Source of the DNA: Kiritimatiellia bacterium
Lineage (GTDB): Bacteria; Verrucomicrobiota; Kiritimatiellia; RFP12; UBA1067
DNA: 61,081 nucleotides
Direction of reading: 5' to 3'
NCBI GenBank assembly: GCA_017454745.1
Contig: JAFTCL010000067.1
Span: forward strand, 1 to 61,081
A program made the position numbers and the translations under genes. Under the pieces are notes generated by a model. It saw nothing but the letters and a program-made list of their open reading frames with translations, did no database searches and had not been told where the DNA came from. Shown piece by piece: positions 52,539 through 61,081 of this stretch (positions are counted from its first letter, which is position 1; each line of letters begins with the position of its first letter).

Positions 52539-53987
52539 ATGGCGGAGAATTTGTTTGATTTTTCAAGGGTAAGGATTGACCCGGCTTTGGCCGGTCGAAT
52601 TCCCCGTGCGGTTGCGTTCCGGCGTCAGCTGATTCCAATGGCGGAATTCGGCGGTGTGTTGCATTTGGCTTGCCTATATCCGCCTGACGAAGCGACGCGC
52701 CAACTGTTGCGTCGCCAGACCGGCGCGTCGGCCATGGAGTTCCATCCGGTTGATGCCAACGAATTGCGTCGCGCTCTTGTGCGGGTTTACGGCGCTGAAA
52801 CCGTATCGTCCAGAACCGGCGCCGCTGAGGACGCGGTGGCGCTGGCGGACGAAATTTTCCGCGCCGCCCGGTTGCGCCGCGCTTCGGACATTCACATCGA
52901 TCCGAGACGCGATGCGGTTCAGATCCGTTTTCGAGTGGACGGTGTTTTGGAGGATTACCGCGCCTTTCCATTGGAACAGCACGCACCTTTGGTCAGCCGT
53001 ATCAAGGTGCTTTCCGGCATGGATATCGCCGAACGCCGCGCCCCGCAGGACGGCGGTTTTTCGTTGGGCCCGCTTCCCGATGATCCGGCTACGGCGGTGG
53101 ATGTGCGTTCCGCGACCCTTCCTACCCGTTATGGCGAGAGCATAACCTTGCGTTTGCTGGGGTCGGACCGCGACCAGTTGACTTTGGAACGGTTGGGAAT
53201 GCGGGCAGAACATCTTGAATGCGTAGAACAGATGCTCGCTTCCCCGCACGGGTTGTTTTTGCTCACCGGGCCTACCGGATCTGGAAAATCCACTACGCTG
53301 TACGCCTCAATCCGTCGTCTTCTGGCACAGGGCGGGTTGAATATCCTGACGGTGGAAGACCCGATTGAATATGAGATCGACGGCGTTTCCCAAGCGGAGA
53401 TTGACTCTGCCGACAAAGTGACTTTCAACAAAGTGCTGCGCTCGTTGTTAAGGCATGATCCTGACGTGATTATGATTGGGGAGATTCGTGACACCGAGTC
53501 GATGGACGTGGCGGTAAAAGCCTCGCTGACCGGCCATCTGGTTTTATCGACCCTGCACACCAACACTGCGGTCGGCGCGGTTACGAGGTTGTCCGACATG
53601 GGGTTGGTCCCGCACCTTATCGCCGCCACGCTGCGGATGAGCATCGCCCAACGCCTGGTGCGTAGGTTGTGTCCGGAATGCCGCCGTCCCGCCGCGCTCA
53701 CCGAACTGGAGGCGCGTCTGCTTTGTTGCCCAGATGCAGTAGGCAGCGCGGCTTTCGTCCCAGAAGGGTGTTTGTCGTGCGCGGGGCGCGGGTATCTGGG
53801 CCGCGTGGCGTTGTTCGAGCTTTTTGCCCCCGATGCCACCGCCGCTTCGATGATTGCCCGGAATGTCGAAGAACACGAGTTGCTGGAATATTTGGAGAGC
53901 CAAGGTTACCAAAACCTTTATCATGACGCGCTCTGTAAAATCGCCGACGGTACGGTAGCCGCCGCCGATGTCTGTCGTGAAATCTAG
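52539..53987 (+). CDS. gspE: Type II secretion / type IV pilus assembly ATPase
   Basis: The 482-residue ATPase has the N-terminal GspE/PilB domain and the secretion ATPase core: ASDIHIDPR, Walker A GPTGSGKSTTLY (about 242-253), the Asp box EDPIEYEIDG, Walker B MIGEIRDTESMDVAVKASLTGHLVLSTLHTN, and the zinc-binding four-Cys CPECRRP...CLSCAGRGYLG. It powers pseudopilus or pilus assembly. PilB is an equally possible name. It ends in TAG and gspF starts 11 bases later. No pilin or secretin gene is close. Confidence 0.88.
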   Translation: MAENLFDFSRVRIDPALAGRIPRAVAFRRQLIPMAEFGGVLHLACLYPPDEATRQLLRRQTGASAMEFHPVDANELRRALVRVYGAETVSSRTGAAEDAVALADEIFRAARLRRASDIHIDPRRDAVQIRFRVDGVLEDYRAFPLEQHAPLVSRIKVLSGMDIAERRAPQDGGFSLGPLPDDPATAVDVRSATLPTRYGESITLRLLGSDRDQLTLERLGMRAEHLECVEQMLASPHGLFLLTGPTGSGKSTTLYASIRRLLAQGGLNILTVEDPIEYEIDGVSQAEIDSADKVTFNKVLRSLLRHDPDVIMIGEIRDTESMDVAVKASLTGHLVLSTLHTNTAVGAVTRLSDMGLVPHLIAATLRMSIAQRLVRRLCPECRRPAALTELEARLLCCPDAVGSAAFVPEGCLSCAGRGYLGRVALFELFAPDATAASMIARNVEEHELLEYLESQGYQNLYHDALCKIADGTVAAADVCREI

Positions 53988-53998
53988 AGGTCGTGGCT

Positions 53999-55207
53999 AT
54001 GGTTTTTCGAGCGGCAATTAAGACCTCAGACGGTAGACGGCTGTCGCAAAAGATTGACGCGGCGGATCGCGCTGCCGCGTTACGACAACTGCACGCGGAT
54101 GGCGCGGCGGTGTTGTCGCTTGAGCCGGACAGATCCGGGAGAGGCGGATGGCGGATGCCAGATTGGCGAATCTTTGGTAAGCCGAGGGCGTTGGATATCG
54201 AATTCGGTTTGCGCCAGTTGTCATCGATGATTAAAAGCGGGTTGTCGCTGTTGGTGGCTTTGCGTACTGCCGCCGAACAGTCGGGCAGCCGCGGTTGCGC
54301 CAGAGTGTGGAATCGGATTGCGGAACAGATTGAGTCCGGGCTTTCGATGCATGATGCGATGCGCGGTTACGCTTGTTTCGATGCCTACACATTGGCGTTG
54401 GTTAAGGTGGGGGAACAGACCGGTGAATTGGAAATGACGTTACGGCGGGCGGCGGAACATTTGGAACAGACGCGGGAGATGCGGATGATGTTGGTCAACG
54501 CGTTGATCTATCCCGCGTTGGTGGTGGTGATGACCATTGGGGTGGTTGCCCTTATGGTGGTCAAGGTGATACCCCAGATTGAAACCTTCCTGTCGCAAGC
54601 CAATCAGACATTGCCGGCAATCACCCGGTGGTTGTTGGATTTTTCCAATTATATGCGCGGTAACATTGCGCGGATTTGCGTTGTATTGGCGGCGATACCG
54701 TTGTCATTGTTTTTAATCCGGCGTTTCCCGTATGGTCGAGAACAGACCGATCGTGCCGCACTATATCTGCCGGTTATCGGGAAAATTTTGCGTTTGTCAC
54801 GCACCGCGGTTATGGCGCGCGGATTATCGATTCTGCTGGAGAGCGGGGTGTCGTTGCTGGATGGTTTGGATACGGTTATTTTACTGGTGCGGAATAGCCG
54901 GTTGGTGAAAAGGCTGCAAGATGCCAAGACAGCGGTGATAGGCGGCGAAAGCCTTGCCGGGGCGTTGTCGTCCGCACCTGAATTTATGCCGATGCTTGCG
55001 AAGATGACCGCGGTCGGCGAATCGACCGGAACCTTGGGCAGCACGCTTGCGGAGATCGCCGATTTCCACGAAATGCTGCTAAAGAATGCGATCAAACGGT
55101 TCGGCATCATCATCGAGCCGGTGCTGATTGTCCTAGTTGGCGGAATCGTGGGGTTTGTTTATACCGCGTTCTTCATGGCACTGTTCTCCATCGCCACCGC
55201 GTCGTGA
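53999..55207 (+). CDS. gspF: Type II secretion / pilus inner-membrane platform protein
   Basis: The 402-residue protein has two T2SSF domains (about 70-190 and 270-395), each with the FxxQLxxMIKSGLSLLVAL-type start (LRQLSSMIKSGLSLLVA and ILLESGVSLLDGLD). Three membrane spans are evident (about 168-190, 220-240, 375-397). ATG 53999 is eight bases after AGAGG; GTG 53993 is too near. Together with the ATPase upstream it forms the motor part of a secretion or pilus machine. Confidence 0.88.
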   Translation: MVFRAAIKTSDGRRLSQKIDAADRAAALRQLHADGAAVLSLEPDRSGRGGWRMPDWRIFGKPRALDIEFGLRQLSSMIKSGLSLLVALRTAAEQSGSRGCARVWNRIAEQIESGLSMHDAMRGYACFDAYTLALVKVGEQTGELEMTLRRAAEHLEQTREMRMMLVNALIYPALVVVMTIGVVALMVVKVIPQIETFLSQANQTLPAITRWLLDFSNYMRGNIARICVVLAAIPLSLFLIRRFPYGREQTDRAALYLPVIGKILRLSRTAVMARGLSILLESGVSLLDGLDTVILLVRNSRLVKRLQDAKTAVIGGESLAGALSSAPEFMPMLAKMTAVGESTGTLGSTLAEIADFHEMLLKNAIKRFGIIIEPVLIVLVGGIVGFVYTAFFMALFSIATAS

Positions 55208-55234
55208 TTTCAGTCTGGGATTTCGGTGGTTGGG

Positions 55235-55870
55235 CTAGAACAGTGCCGCCTCCAGTGCCGCGCAGATCGCGTGATAAACCGGAAGATGAAGCTCCTGGAC
55301 TTTATACGTTTCGGTTTCCGGCACCTTAATCACCACATCCGCGATTTCGGAAAGCCGCCCGCCATGCTGACCGGTAAATGACACCACCCGGATGCCCATT
55401 GCCCTTGCCACAATGGCGGCGTTGACGCAGTTTGCGCTGTTTCCGCTGGTGGAGAGCGCGACCAGCGTGTCGCCGCTCCGCCCCAAACCGACCACTTGTT
55501 GCGCGAAGGCGGTTTCCCATGCCACGTCATTCGCGAAGGCGGTGATGATCCCGCTCATCGAGACCAGCGATACCGCCGGTAACGCGCCTTCCAGTTTGGA
55601 CGCCAGTTCATCCGGCAGTTGCGTCGCCAATTCGCGGTTCAACGGTCGCTTCCGCATGAAAGACTTCATCAGCTCGCCAACGATATGTTCGGCGTCTGCG
55701 GCACTGCCGCCGTTACCGCACACAAGGGTTTTCCCGCAGTTGCGATAGCAGGAGTAGAGGATGTCAAACGCCGCATGTATCGCGGTTTCGCAGACCTCCA
55801 GTTGCGGATATCGGTCAAAAAGCCGGGCGAAGATTTCTTTGGGGTTCGACACCGTATCCGGGTGGTTCAT
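55235..55870 (-). CDS. gmhA: Phosphoheptose isomerase-type SIS protein
   Basis: The 211-residue SIS-domain protein has LVCGNGGSAADAEHIVGEL (substrate loop), STSGNSANCVNAA and a C-terminal HLPVYHAICAALE like GmhA. GmhA makes D-glycero-D-manno-heptose-7-phosphate from sedoheptulose-7-phosphate for lipopolysaccharide core. ATG 55870 overlaps the stop codon of the upstream GH2 gene by four bases and has GGAGG. Its presence at the end of a glycosidase operon raises the chance of a different sugar phosphate. Confidence 0.85.
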   Translation of the reverse strand: MNHPDTVSNPKEIFARLFDRYPQLEVCETAIHAAFDILYSCYRNCGKTLVCGNGGSAADAEHIVGELMKSFMRKRPLNRELATQLPDELASKLEGALPAVSLVSMSGIITAFANDVAWETAFAQQVVGLGRSGDTLVALSTSGNSANCVNAAIVARAMGIRVVSFTGQHGGRLSEIADVVIKVPETETYKVQELHLPVYHAICAALEAALF

Positions 55871-58242
55871 TTTCTCGCCTCCGTCAGCAACGTGGCTATG
55901 GTGTGGAAGTCGAACGGCGGTTCGCCGTACAGAAACCAATTGGAGTGTTTTTCCCCGCCTTGTTCGTATTTAATCGAGAGCACTCCTTGTCCGGTCCATG
56001 ACACGCGGTCAATCACCGCCGCCGCGTTGGCCGGCACATCGTAATCCTTTTCGACCAGCACTTTTCGGGTGGCGAGGTCGGATACGTTGACTTTGCCTTT
56101 CACGGGTTGCAGGGTGTCGTTTACCGCGCTGACGCGTCCGTCATCGGTAATGCACACGAGTTGGTTGAACTGCGAGTTGCGGATCGCGTGGTAGGCGAGT
56201 TTCTTTTCGCCGTAGTAATCAACCACCGCGTCGGATATCTGCGGCCATCCGTCGCGCACGTTCCACCAGATCAACCCGTTTTTCTTTTTGAATTTGTCGG
56301 CGCGGAAGAGTTCGACAAAGGTCTTCATCGCTTCGGCTTGAACGGTTTGCGAGGCGAGGATGAATTCATCGAAATCGGTCGGCACCTCTTTGAACATGAT
56401 TTTAATCTGGTTAGTCATGAGCGAGTTCCGCCGTGCCCCGAAGCCGTTCATCCAGGGGTCGGAGGCTTTGAACTGCCACTCCTTGTTCCAATGGAAATCT
56501 TTCCACGGGTCGTTGCCCGTGACCTCGGTCCAGGGATAGGCGTTACCTTTGCTCATCATTTTCTCCAGCGACGCGCGGTTCGGGCATCCGTGATATCCCA
56601 TTTCGCTCGCGAACCAGCACGGGGAGTTGGTGTAGTAGCCAACCTTGTAATAGGCCCGCGCCCCCCAGAGGTGGTCTTCGCTAGGTTTCGCCTTGCCCGC
56701 GACAACATCAGGCGAGAAGTATGGGGAACTGGGCAGATAGGGGCGTGATACATCGAATTCCCTGATTACCAGCGGCAGCGTGACGCGGCTGGTGACGTCA
56801 TCCCCGGGATTCCAGTTGACGGTTTTGGATTGGCCCAGCCGCCAGCGCGTTGCGCAGTCGTTCTCATTGTTGCCGCTCCACAGCGCAAGCGACGGATGGT
56901 TGCGGAGCCGCAGAACCACGGAAACCGCCTCTTCGCGGGTTTGCCGCTGGTAATCGGGATTGAACGGGAACATCGAACATCCGGTCATGAAGTCCTGCCA
57001 GACCAAAACCCCGTTTTCGTCGCACCAGTCAAAGAATGCGTCCGGTTCGTAAACACCGCCGCCCCAAACGCGCACCATGTTGCAGTTCAAGTCTTTGAAC
57101 AATTCCAGCGTGGGATGCAGCAGAGCCGCGTCGCGGCCATGCAATGCGTCGAGCGGGACCCAGTTAGAGCCTCGGATATAGATCGGTTCCCCGTTGACTT
57201 TGAAAAGAAACTGGCCCGGACGTTCGGCACTGTATACGTCATCTCGCACCAGTTCGACGGTGCGCAACCCGATCCGCTCTTCTTTCATTGCCAAAAGGCG
57301 GTTGTTGGAATCTGTCAATTCGATGGAAGCGTTATACAAAACCGGATCGCCATATCCGCGCGGCCACCAGAATTCAACATCTTGCACCGACATCGCGAAG
57401 GATTGGTGGAAATGGCGGGCCGGGAATGATTGTTCGGAAATGGTCTTCCCGTTTTTCGCCAGACGGACCGAAACCTTGGCCATCCCGATTTGCTGGAATG
57501 GCATCCGGATGCGGCAGGAGCCGGATATCTCCGCCCGCCGCGTTGCACGGTCGACGGATTTGACAATCCAGCTGGTCTGGTCGATATCGGCTTCATGCCG
57601 CCGCACTTCAAGCCGCACGCCCCGCCATAACCCGGAGACAAAAAGCCGTGGGAAGATGTCCCATCCGCCCATGTGTCCAGCCTTGCGGTAGGGTTCGCCC
57701 TCTGCTCCGCCCTGCATGGTGTAACCGAGTTCGCCCAGCGTCTTGTCGCGCGAATCGATGAACACGCTGCGTAAAAGCACTTGCACGGTGTTTTCGCCGT
57801 TTTTCAGTTTGCCCGTCGCGTTAAACCGGTGCGGAATGAACATGTTTTCCGCTTCGCCGATTTTCTCACCGTTGAGAAACACGTCCGCCAATGTGTCGAT
57901 GCCGTCGAAAACCAGTTCGGCGGTTTCAGTTACCGCCGCACAGGAGAACTTGCGCGTGTATAGCCATTGATATCCCTCGTATTTCCGGAACGTCAAGGCG
58001 TTCAGCCCGATTTCCGGATCGGGCAGAACCCCGGCCCGCACCAAATCGAGTTCGCAATTTCCCGGCACGGTGGCGGCGGTGGTTTCATGGGCGGGGATGG
58101 CCAGCGTCCGTATTGCCCCGTGTTCCGGTTGCGGCCAGTAGTCAAGCCGCCATTCACCGTCCAACGACAACGGCTCAATCGATGCATACGCGGCGGCGCA
58201 CAGCGCGGTCGCCAGCGGGATCGCAATCATTCGCTTGTTCAT
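55867..58242 (-). CDS. Secreted GH2 beta-mannosidase-like enzyme
   Basis: The 791-residue protein has a signal peptide (MNKRMIAIPLATALCAAAYA). The GH2 layout is clear: sugar-binding domain (LSLDGEWRLDYWP, TVPGNCELDLVRAG), Ig-like domain, then the TIM barrel with VRVWGGGVYEPDAFFDWCDENGVLVWQDFM and the acid/base motif LWSGNNENDC near residue 457. WFASEMGYHGCP carries the probable nucleophile Glu. These match beta-mannosidases (GH2, ManA/BmnA type) better than beta-galactosidases. It likely releases mannose from glycans in the periplasm for the ROK kinase upstream. Confidence 0.88.
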   Translation of the reverse strand: MNKRMIAIPLATALCAAAYASIEPLSLDGEWRLDYWPQPEHGAIRTLAIPAHETTAATVPGNCELDLVRAGVLPDPEIGLNALTFRKYEGYQWLYTRKFSCAAVTETAELVFDGIDTLADVFLNGEKIGEAENMFIPHRFNATGKLKNGENTVQVLLRSVFIDSRDKTLGELGYTMQGGAEGEPYRKAGHMGGWDIFPRLFVSGLWRGVRLEVRRHEADIDQTSWIVKSVDRATRRAEISGSCRIRMPFQQIGMAKVSVRLAKNGKTISEQSFPARHFHQSFAMSVQDVEFWWPRGYGDPVLYNASIELTDSNNRLLAMKEERIGLRTVELVRDDVYSAERPGQFLFKVNGEPIYIRGSNWVPLDALHGRDAALLHPTLELFKDLNCNMVRVWGGGVYEPDAFFDWCDENGVLVWQDFMTGCSMFPFNPDYQRQTREEAVSVVLRLRNHPSLALWSGNNENDCATRWRLGQSKTVNWNPGDDVTSRVTLPLVIREFDVSRPYLPSSPYFSPDVVAGKAKPSEDHLWGARAYYKVGYYTNSPCWFASEMGYHGCPNRASLEKMMSKGNAYPWTEVTGNDPWKDFHWNKEWQFKASDPWMNGFGARRNSLMTNQIKIMFKEVPTDFDEFILASQTVQAEAMKTFVELFRADKFKKKNGLIWWNVRDGWPQISDAVVDYYGEKKLAYHAIRNSQFNQLVCITDDGRVSAVNDTLQPVKGKVNVSDLATRKVLVEKDYDVPANAAAVIDRVSWTGQGVLSIKYEQGGEKHSNWFLYGEPPFDFHTIATLLTEARK

Positions 58243-58260
58243 TTCGACGGTCTCCTCCCG

Positions 58261-59178
58261 CTACATGTTGGCCACGGCGAGCGCGGCGTAGTCGCCGATG
58301 TTTTCCGAGAGACCGGCCGGGACAATCCGGCAAACCTGACGCGCCAGCGGCAACGCCTCGCGTTCAAGAATCGGTGAAACCTCACGCATGAAACGTTCGG
58401 ACTGGCGCATGAAAACGCCTCCCAAAACTATTACCTCCGGGTTCAGAATGTCGATGGTGTAGGCAAGGATGGTTGCAAGATGCGCCGCAGATTCGCGGAA
58501 CACGCCCAGACAGAATTCGTCCCCGGCATCGACACGTTTGAAAAGTTCTTTAGCGCTGAAATCGTCCGGCAGCGCGGTTCCCCGCTCCTTTGCCCGGATC
58601 TTGGCCAGTTTCGCCATGCCAGCGCCGGAGCAAAAACCCTCGGCGCTGCCGGCTTTATTGTATCCAACCGGGCCGTCCGGCGCCAACCGGATGTGGCCGA
58701 TCTCTCCGGCGTTGTCATTCGTTCCCGAGTAGAGTTTGCCGTCAATGATGATTCCCGCCCCGAGGCCGGTGCCGAAGGTCATGAAAACCATATTGCGGCA
58801 CCCGCGCCCGGCCCCGAATTTCCATTCCGCATACGCGCAGGCATTGGCATCGTTCTGGAGATGAACCGGCACGTTGAAACGGTTGGAAAAGAACTCGACC
58901 GCCGGAACATTGTCCCACCCCGGCAGGTTAGGAGGACTCATGATTACGCCGCGCCGGGAATCCAGCGGTCCGCCGCAACTGATGCCGATGTTGTCAAACC
59001 GGCGGCCGATTTTTTCAATCCGCGAGGCGAACTCTTCGAGCGTTTGCCGCCACGTTAGTCCGGCGGTCGGGAATTCCTCCCGGTGGAAAATCTTTACGCT
59101 GTCCGCGGTACACTCTCCGGCTGAGAGAGCGCATTTGGTGCCGCCGATGTCAATGCCAAGCGAGGTTTTTAAGTTCAT
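58261..59178 (-). CDS. ROK-family sugar kinase lacking the usual zinc cysteines
   Basis: The 305-residue kinase has the phosphate loop GIDIGGTKCALS, NDANACAYAEW, the second phosphate motif TFGTGLGAGIIIDG and NAGEIGH. Most ROK proteins then have a C-x-C-G-x2-G-C zinc site, but here the segment reads GYNKAGSAEGFCSG with a single Cys. It phosphorylates a hexose, perhaps mannose or glucose, given the GH2 mannosidase 18 bases downstream and the transporter upstream. Confidence 0.87.
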   Translation of the reverse strand: MNLKTSLGIDIGGTKCALSAGECTADSVKIFHREEFPTAGLTWRQTLEEFASRIEKIGRRFDNIGISCGGPLDSRRGVIMSPPNLPGWDNVPAVEFFSNRFNVPVHLQNDANACAYAEWKFGAGRGCRNMVFMTFGTGLGAGIIIDGKLYSGTNDNAGEIGHIRLAPDGPVGYNKAGSAEGFCSGAGMAKLAKIRAKERGTALPDDFSAKELFKRVDAGDEFCLGVFRESAAHLATILAYTIDILNPEVIVLGGVFMRQSERFMREVSPILEREALPLARQVCRIVPAGLSENIGDYAALAVANM

Positions 59179-59214
59179 GGGAATCTCCGTTTTAATGGTA
59201 GGTAAAAGAAGGGG

Positions 59215-60153
59215 TTACCGCCGCATTAACAAAGCGCGGGCAAGCCCGACGGTTAAGGGCATGGTTAAAATGGACAACAGTGTGGTCAATGAAACTGTCG
59301 CGACCGAAAGATGGGTGTCTTGGTTGAATTTCGCGGAAAACATGGTGCACATTGCCGCGACTGGAGCGGCGGCGGCAATCACTGCGGCGAGGGCCATAAT
59401 CGGGTCAATCCCGCGCCAAAACATAAACGCTCCGATGGTCAGCAACGGTGCCACTATCAGCCGCAGCGCCATCGCGAGGTGGGCGGCGGGGCAGCGCAGT
59501 GCCGCCGCGAGTTTCGCGTTTCCGAGGTAATAGCCGATCACCAGCATCGCAAGCGGCGTGTTGAGGTCCGAAAGGTATTTGGTGGCTTCGTTGATTACCG
59601 GCGGCAGCCGCAGCGAGAAAACAAACAACGGCAGCCCTATCGCCAAACCGATGGTGCCGGGATTGATGAACAACATTCTGGGGTTGATCTCTTTGACGCT
59701 GCCGCACATTAGTACCAGCCCGTAACTCCAGACAAAGAGGTTGAACACGGCGATAATCGCCGCGCCGTAGAACACGCCGTCTTTGCCGAGCAGCGCCGAT
59801 TGCAGAGGAATGCCCATAAAACCGGCGTTTGAGAACACCACCGCGAACCGCAGTACGCGCTCTTGGCGTTTGTCTGCGGTATGTACCAGCAATGTCGCGA
59901 ACAGGATGCACAGCAGATGCAATCCCACGGCTACCGCCAAAGCCTCCATAAGCCCGGCCAGCATGTGGGAATCGTAATCGCGCTGGAAAGCCTGCAGCAG
60001 CACGCAAGGGGTTACCACCAGCAGTTCAATGTCAACTATGGGTTTTACCGCTTCCTGTTTCAGTACCTTTAGACGGTTGGCGATGAAACCGACCGCCATC
60101 AGCGCGAACAGCACACCCACCTGACGTGCCACTATGGTTAGGCTTTCCAGCAT
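59215..60153 (-). CDS. AEC-family transporter
   Basis: The 312-residue membrane protein has about ten hydrophobic spans in the five-plus-five AEC/auxin-efflux-carrier pattern (VGVLFALMAVGFIANRLKV, SNAGFMGIPLQSALLG, FINPGTIGLAIGLPLFVF). Bacterial members carry malate, malonate or unknown acids. Here it stands between a secreted hydrolase (14-base gap) and a sugar kinase, so its substrate may belong to the same pathway. Confidence 0.85.
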   Translation of the reverse strand: MLESLTIVARQVGVLFALMAVGFIANRLKVLKQEAVKPIVDIELLVVTPCVLLQAFQRDYDSHMLAGLMEALAVAVGLHLLCILFATLLVHTADKRQERVLRFAVVFSNAGFMGIPLQSALLGKDGVFYGAAIIAVFNLFVWSYGLVLMCGSVKEINPRMLFINPGTIGLAIGLPLFVFSLRLPPVINEATKYLSDLNTPLAMLVIGYYLGNAKLAAALRCPAAHLAMALRLIVAPLLTIGAFMFWRGIDPIMALAAVIAAAAPVAAMCTMFSAKFNQDTHLSVATVSLTTLLSILTMPLTVGLARALLMRR

Positions 60154-60167
60154 GGCATTGTCCCGTT

Positions 60168-60935
60168 TTACCGGCGCTTTTGCTTGAATAACCAGTCAAG
60201 GACTTCGCGGTCGTTGTAGGTGCGGGTCCAGACATCGTGGTTCATGTTGGGATATTCGCGGTAATAAACGTGTCCGCCGCAACCCCAAAGCGCGGTAACC
60301 ATGGCCCGCGAGCGTTCAACTGGCACCGCCATATCGGCATCGCCGTGGAACACCCAAATCGGCAAGTCCCGGATCCGCCTGGCTTCGCGGGTGTCGCCGC
60401 CGCCGCAAATCGGAATGGCCGCCGCGAAGAGCGTAGGTTCGCGTTGGATAATTTCCCAAGTACCGTATCCGCCCATGGAGATTCCGGTGACGTAAACGCG
60501 GTTGGGGTCGATCGGCAACGAGGTGATTTTTTCCTTCAGCAGGCTTAGGACCATCGCGAGGTTGCCGGTCGGACTTTTGTCCATGTGGTGCGAGGTGGCG
60601 CCCCAAGGCTTGTTCACCCACATTTGGCTGTTCGGGCACTGCGGAACCAGCATTGCGATCGGCATTTGTTTTTCCTGGCTGTATTTGATGATTGCCCCGA
60701 CACCGTGCTTCAATTGCGCGGTGTTGTCGTCGCCGCGTTCGCCGGCGCCGTGCAGGAACAGTACCAACGGAATCTTTGCGTCCGGGGCAAGGTCTTTCGG
60801 TACATATTGCCGGTAAAGCAGTTTCGCCCCGTTTTTGCCGCTGAAGACCTCCTTGGTGGTAAGCTCTTCTGTGGTTTGCGCGGATGCCAACATGGCCCCG
60901 ATCAGTAATGCGGACATAGTTGCCAGCGTCTTCAT
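60168..60935 (-). CDS. Secreted alpha/beta-hydrolase (esterase)
   Basis: The 255-residue protein has a signal peptide (MKTLATMSALLIGAMLASA) and GGAG before ATG 60935. The fold is that of PHB-depolymerase/feruloyl-esterase-like hydrolases: LVLFLHGAGERGDD (oxyanion loop), nucleophile GISMGGYG, acid Asp in FHGDADMAVP and His in YPNMNHDVWTRTY. It probably removes acyl groups from a glycan that the GH2 enzyme then attacks. It is the first gene of the minus-strand operon. Confidence 0.86.
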   Translation of the reverse strand: MKTLATMSALLIGAMLASAQTTEELTTKEVFSGKNGAKLLYRQYVPKDLAPDAKIPLVLFLHGAGERGDDNTAQLKHGVGAIIKYSQEKQMPIAMLVPQCPNSQMWVNKPWGATSHHMDKSPTGNLAMVLSLLKEKITSLPIDPNRVYVTGISMGGYGTWEIIQREPTLFAAAIPICGGGDTREARRIRDLPIWVFHGDADMAVPVERSRAMVTALWGCGGHVYYREYPNMNHDVWTRTYNDREVLDWLFKQKRR

Positions 60936-61018
60936 GTGTTACTCCTTTTTTAGTTATGGGTTAATCAGTAGAGGTAATTGCAAAACCCCCACCCCACCAC
61001 CTAAAGACACCATGCCTT

Positions 61019-61062
61019 TAGCGTGACGAGATAAATCTACCAAACATTCCGGGAAAAAGCAA
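61019..61062 (-). promoter_or_regulatory. Likely promoter of the esterase-to-gmhA operon
   Basis: On the minus strand TTGCTT and TAGATT are 17 bases apart, about 100 bases before ATG 60935. The remaining bases to the window end include a C-rich tract (near 60985) and no gene. Confidence 0.45.
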
Positions 61063-61081
61063 GCCGTTTTTATGGGGGGGG

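Overview
The window (61,081 bases, moderately GC-rich, Shine-Dalgarno starts, ordinary sigma70-type promoters) looks like a chromosomal contig from an uncultured PVC-group bacterium, most likely Kiritimatiellota or Verrucomicrobiota. I infer this from gene content: large secreted LamG/DUF2341 and PATR-type proteins, an HzsA-related protein fused to a SUMF1-like domain, a two-domain FAD oxidoreductase with a discoidin insert, a GH172 (DUF2961) protein, a secreted GH2 glycosidase and a four-helix-bundle-suffix gene. There are no rRNA or tRNA genes that I can see. The assignment rests on family knowledge, not on a search.

Layout. 15-10355: secreted polysaccharide/surface proteins (LamG protein, 1136-residue esterase-like protein, and a convergent HzsA/SUMF1 fusion). 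10453-10554: heptad/octad tandem repeats. 10600-14716: dut, rfbA, metK, ahcY, closed by a strong terminator. 14744-15112: yegP-like gene. 15300-17960: an accessory, decayed island with nonamer repeats, a four-helix-bundle gene carrying two in-frame TAG codons, a truncated secreted protein, 20-bp direct repeats like an insertion-sequence end, a phage gene fragment and a frameshifted beta-barrel. 18038-26506: a long plus-strand housekeeping block (phosphomannomutase family, galK, a 47-residue membrane protein, dnaX, SurA-like PPIase, rsmA, Gfo/Idh oxidoreductase, phosphoribosyltransferase). 26517-26640: a second heptad array, followed by a lower-GC DUF234-type ATPase with long palindromes upstream.

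28132-35524: a minus-strand operon led by ferredoxin and 2-oxoacid:ferredoxin oxidoreductase (alpha, fused beta-gamma), then PPIase, gatC and the FAD oxidoreductase. 35848-43721: a plus-strand run with a repeat-rich secreted Gly/Tyr/Cys protein, TolC-like and HlyD-like efflux genes, a LarA homologue and a GH172 protein. 43734-45167: a lipoprotein with clan-CD-peptidase-like His and Cys motifs. 45415-55207: ispF (probably leaderless), cysS, manA, a purF variant, a von Willebrand-like membrane protein, gspE and gspF. 55235-60935: a minus-strand sugar operon (secreted hydrolase, AEC transporter, ROK kinase, GH2 beta-mannosidase-like enzyme, gmhA).

Several genes serve sugar supply and envelope building (rfbA, pmm/pgm, galK, manA, gmhA, ROK, GH2, GH172). 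The 2-oxoacid:ferredoxin oxidoreductase suggests anaerobic metabolism. The most unusual signals are the two heptad arrays, the nonamer repeats that also encode a signal peptide core, and the amber-interrupted four-helix-bundle gene.
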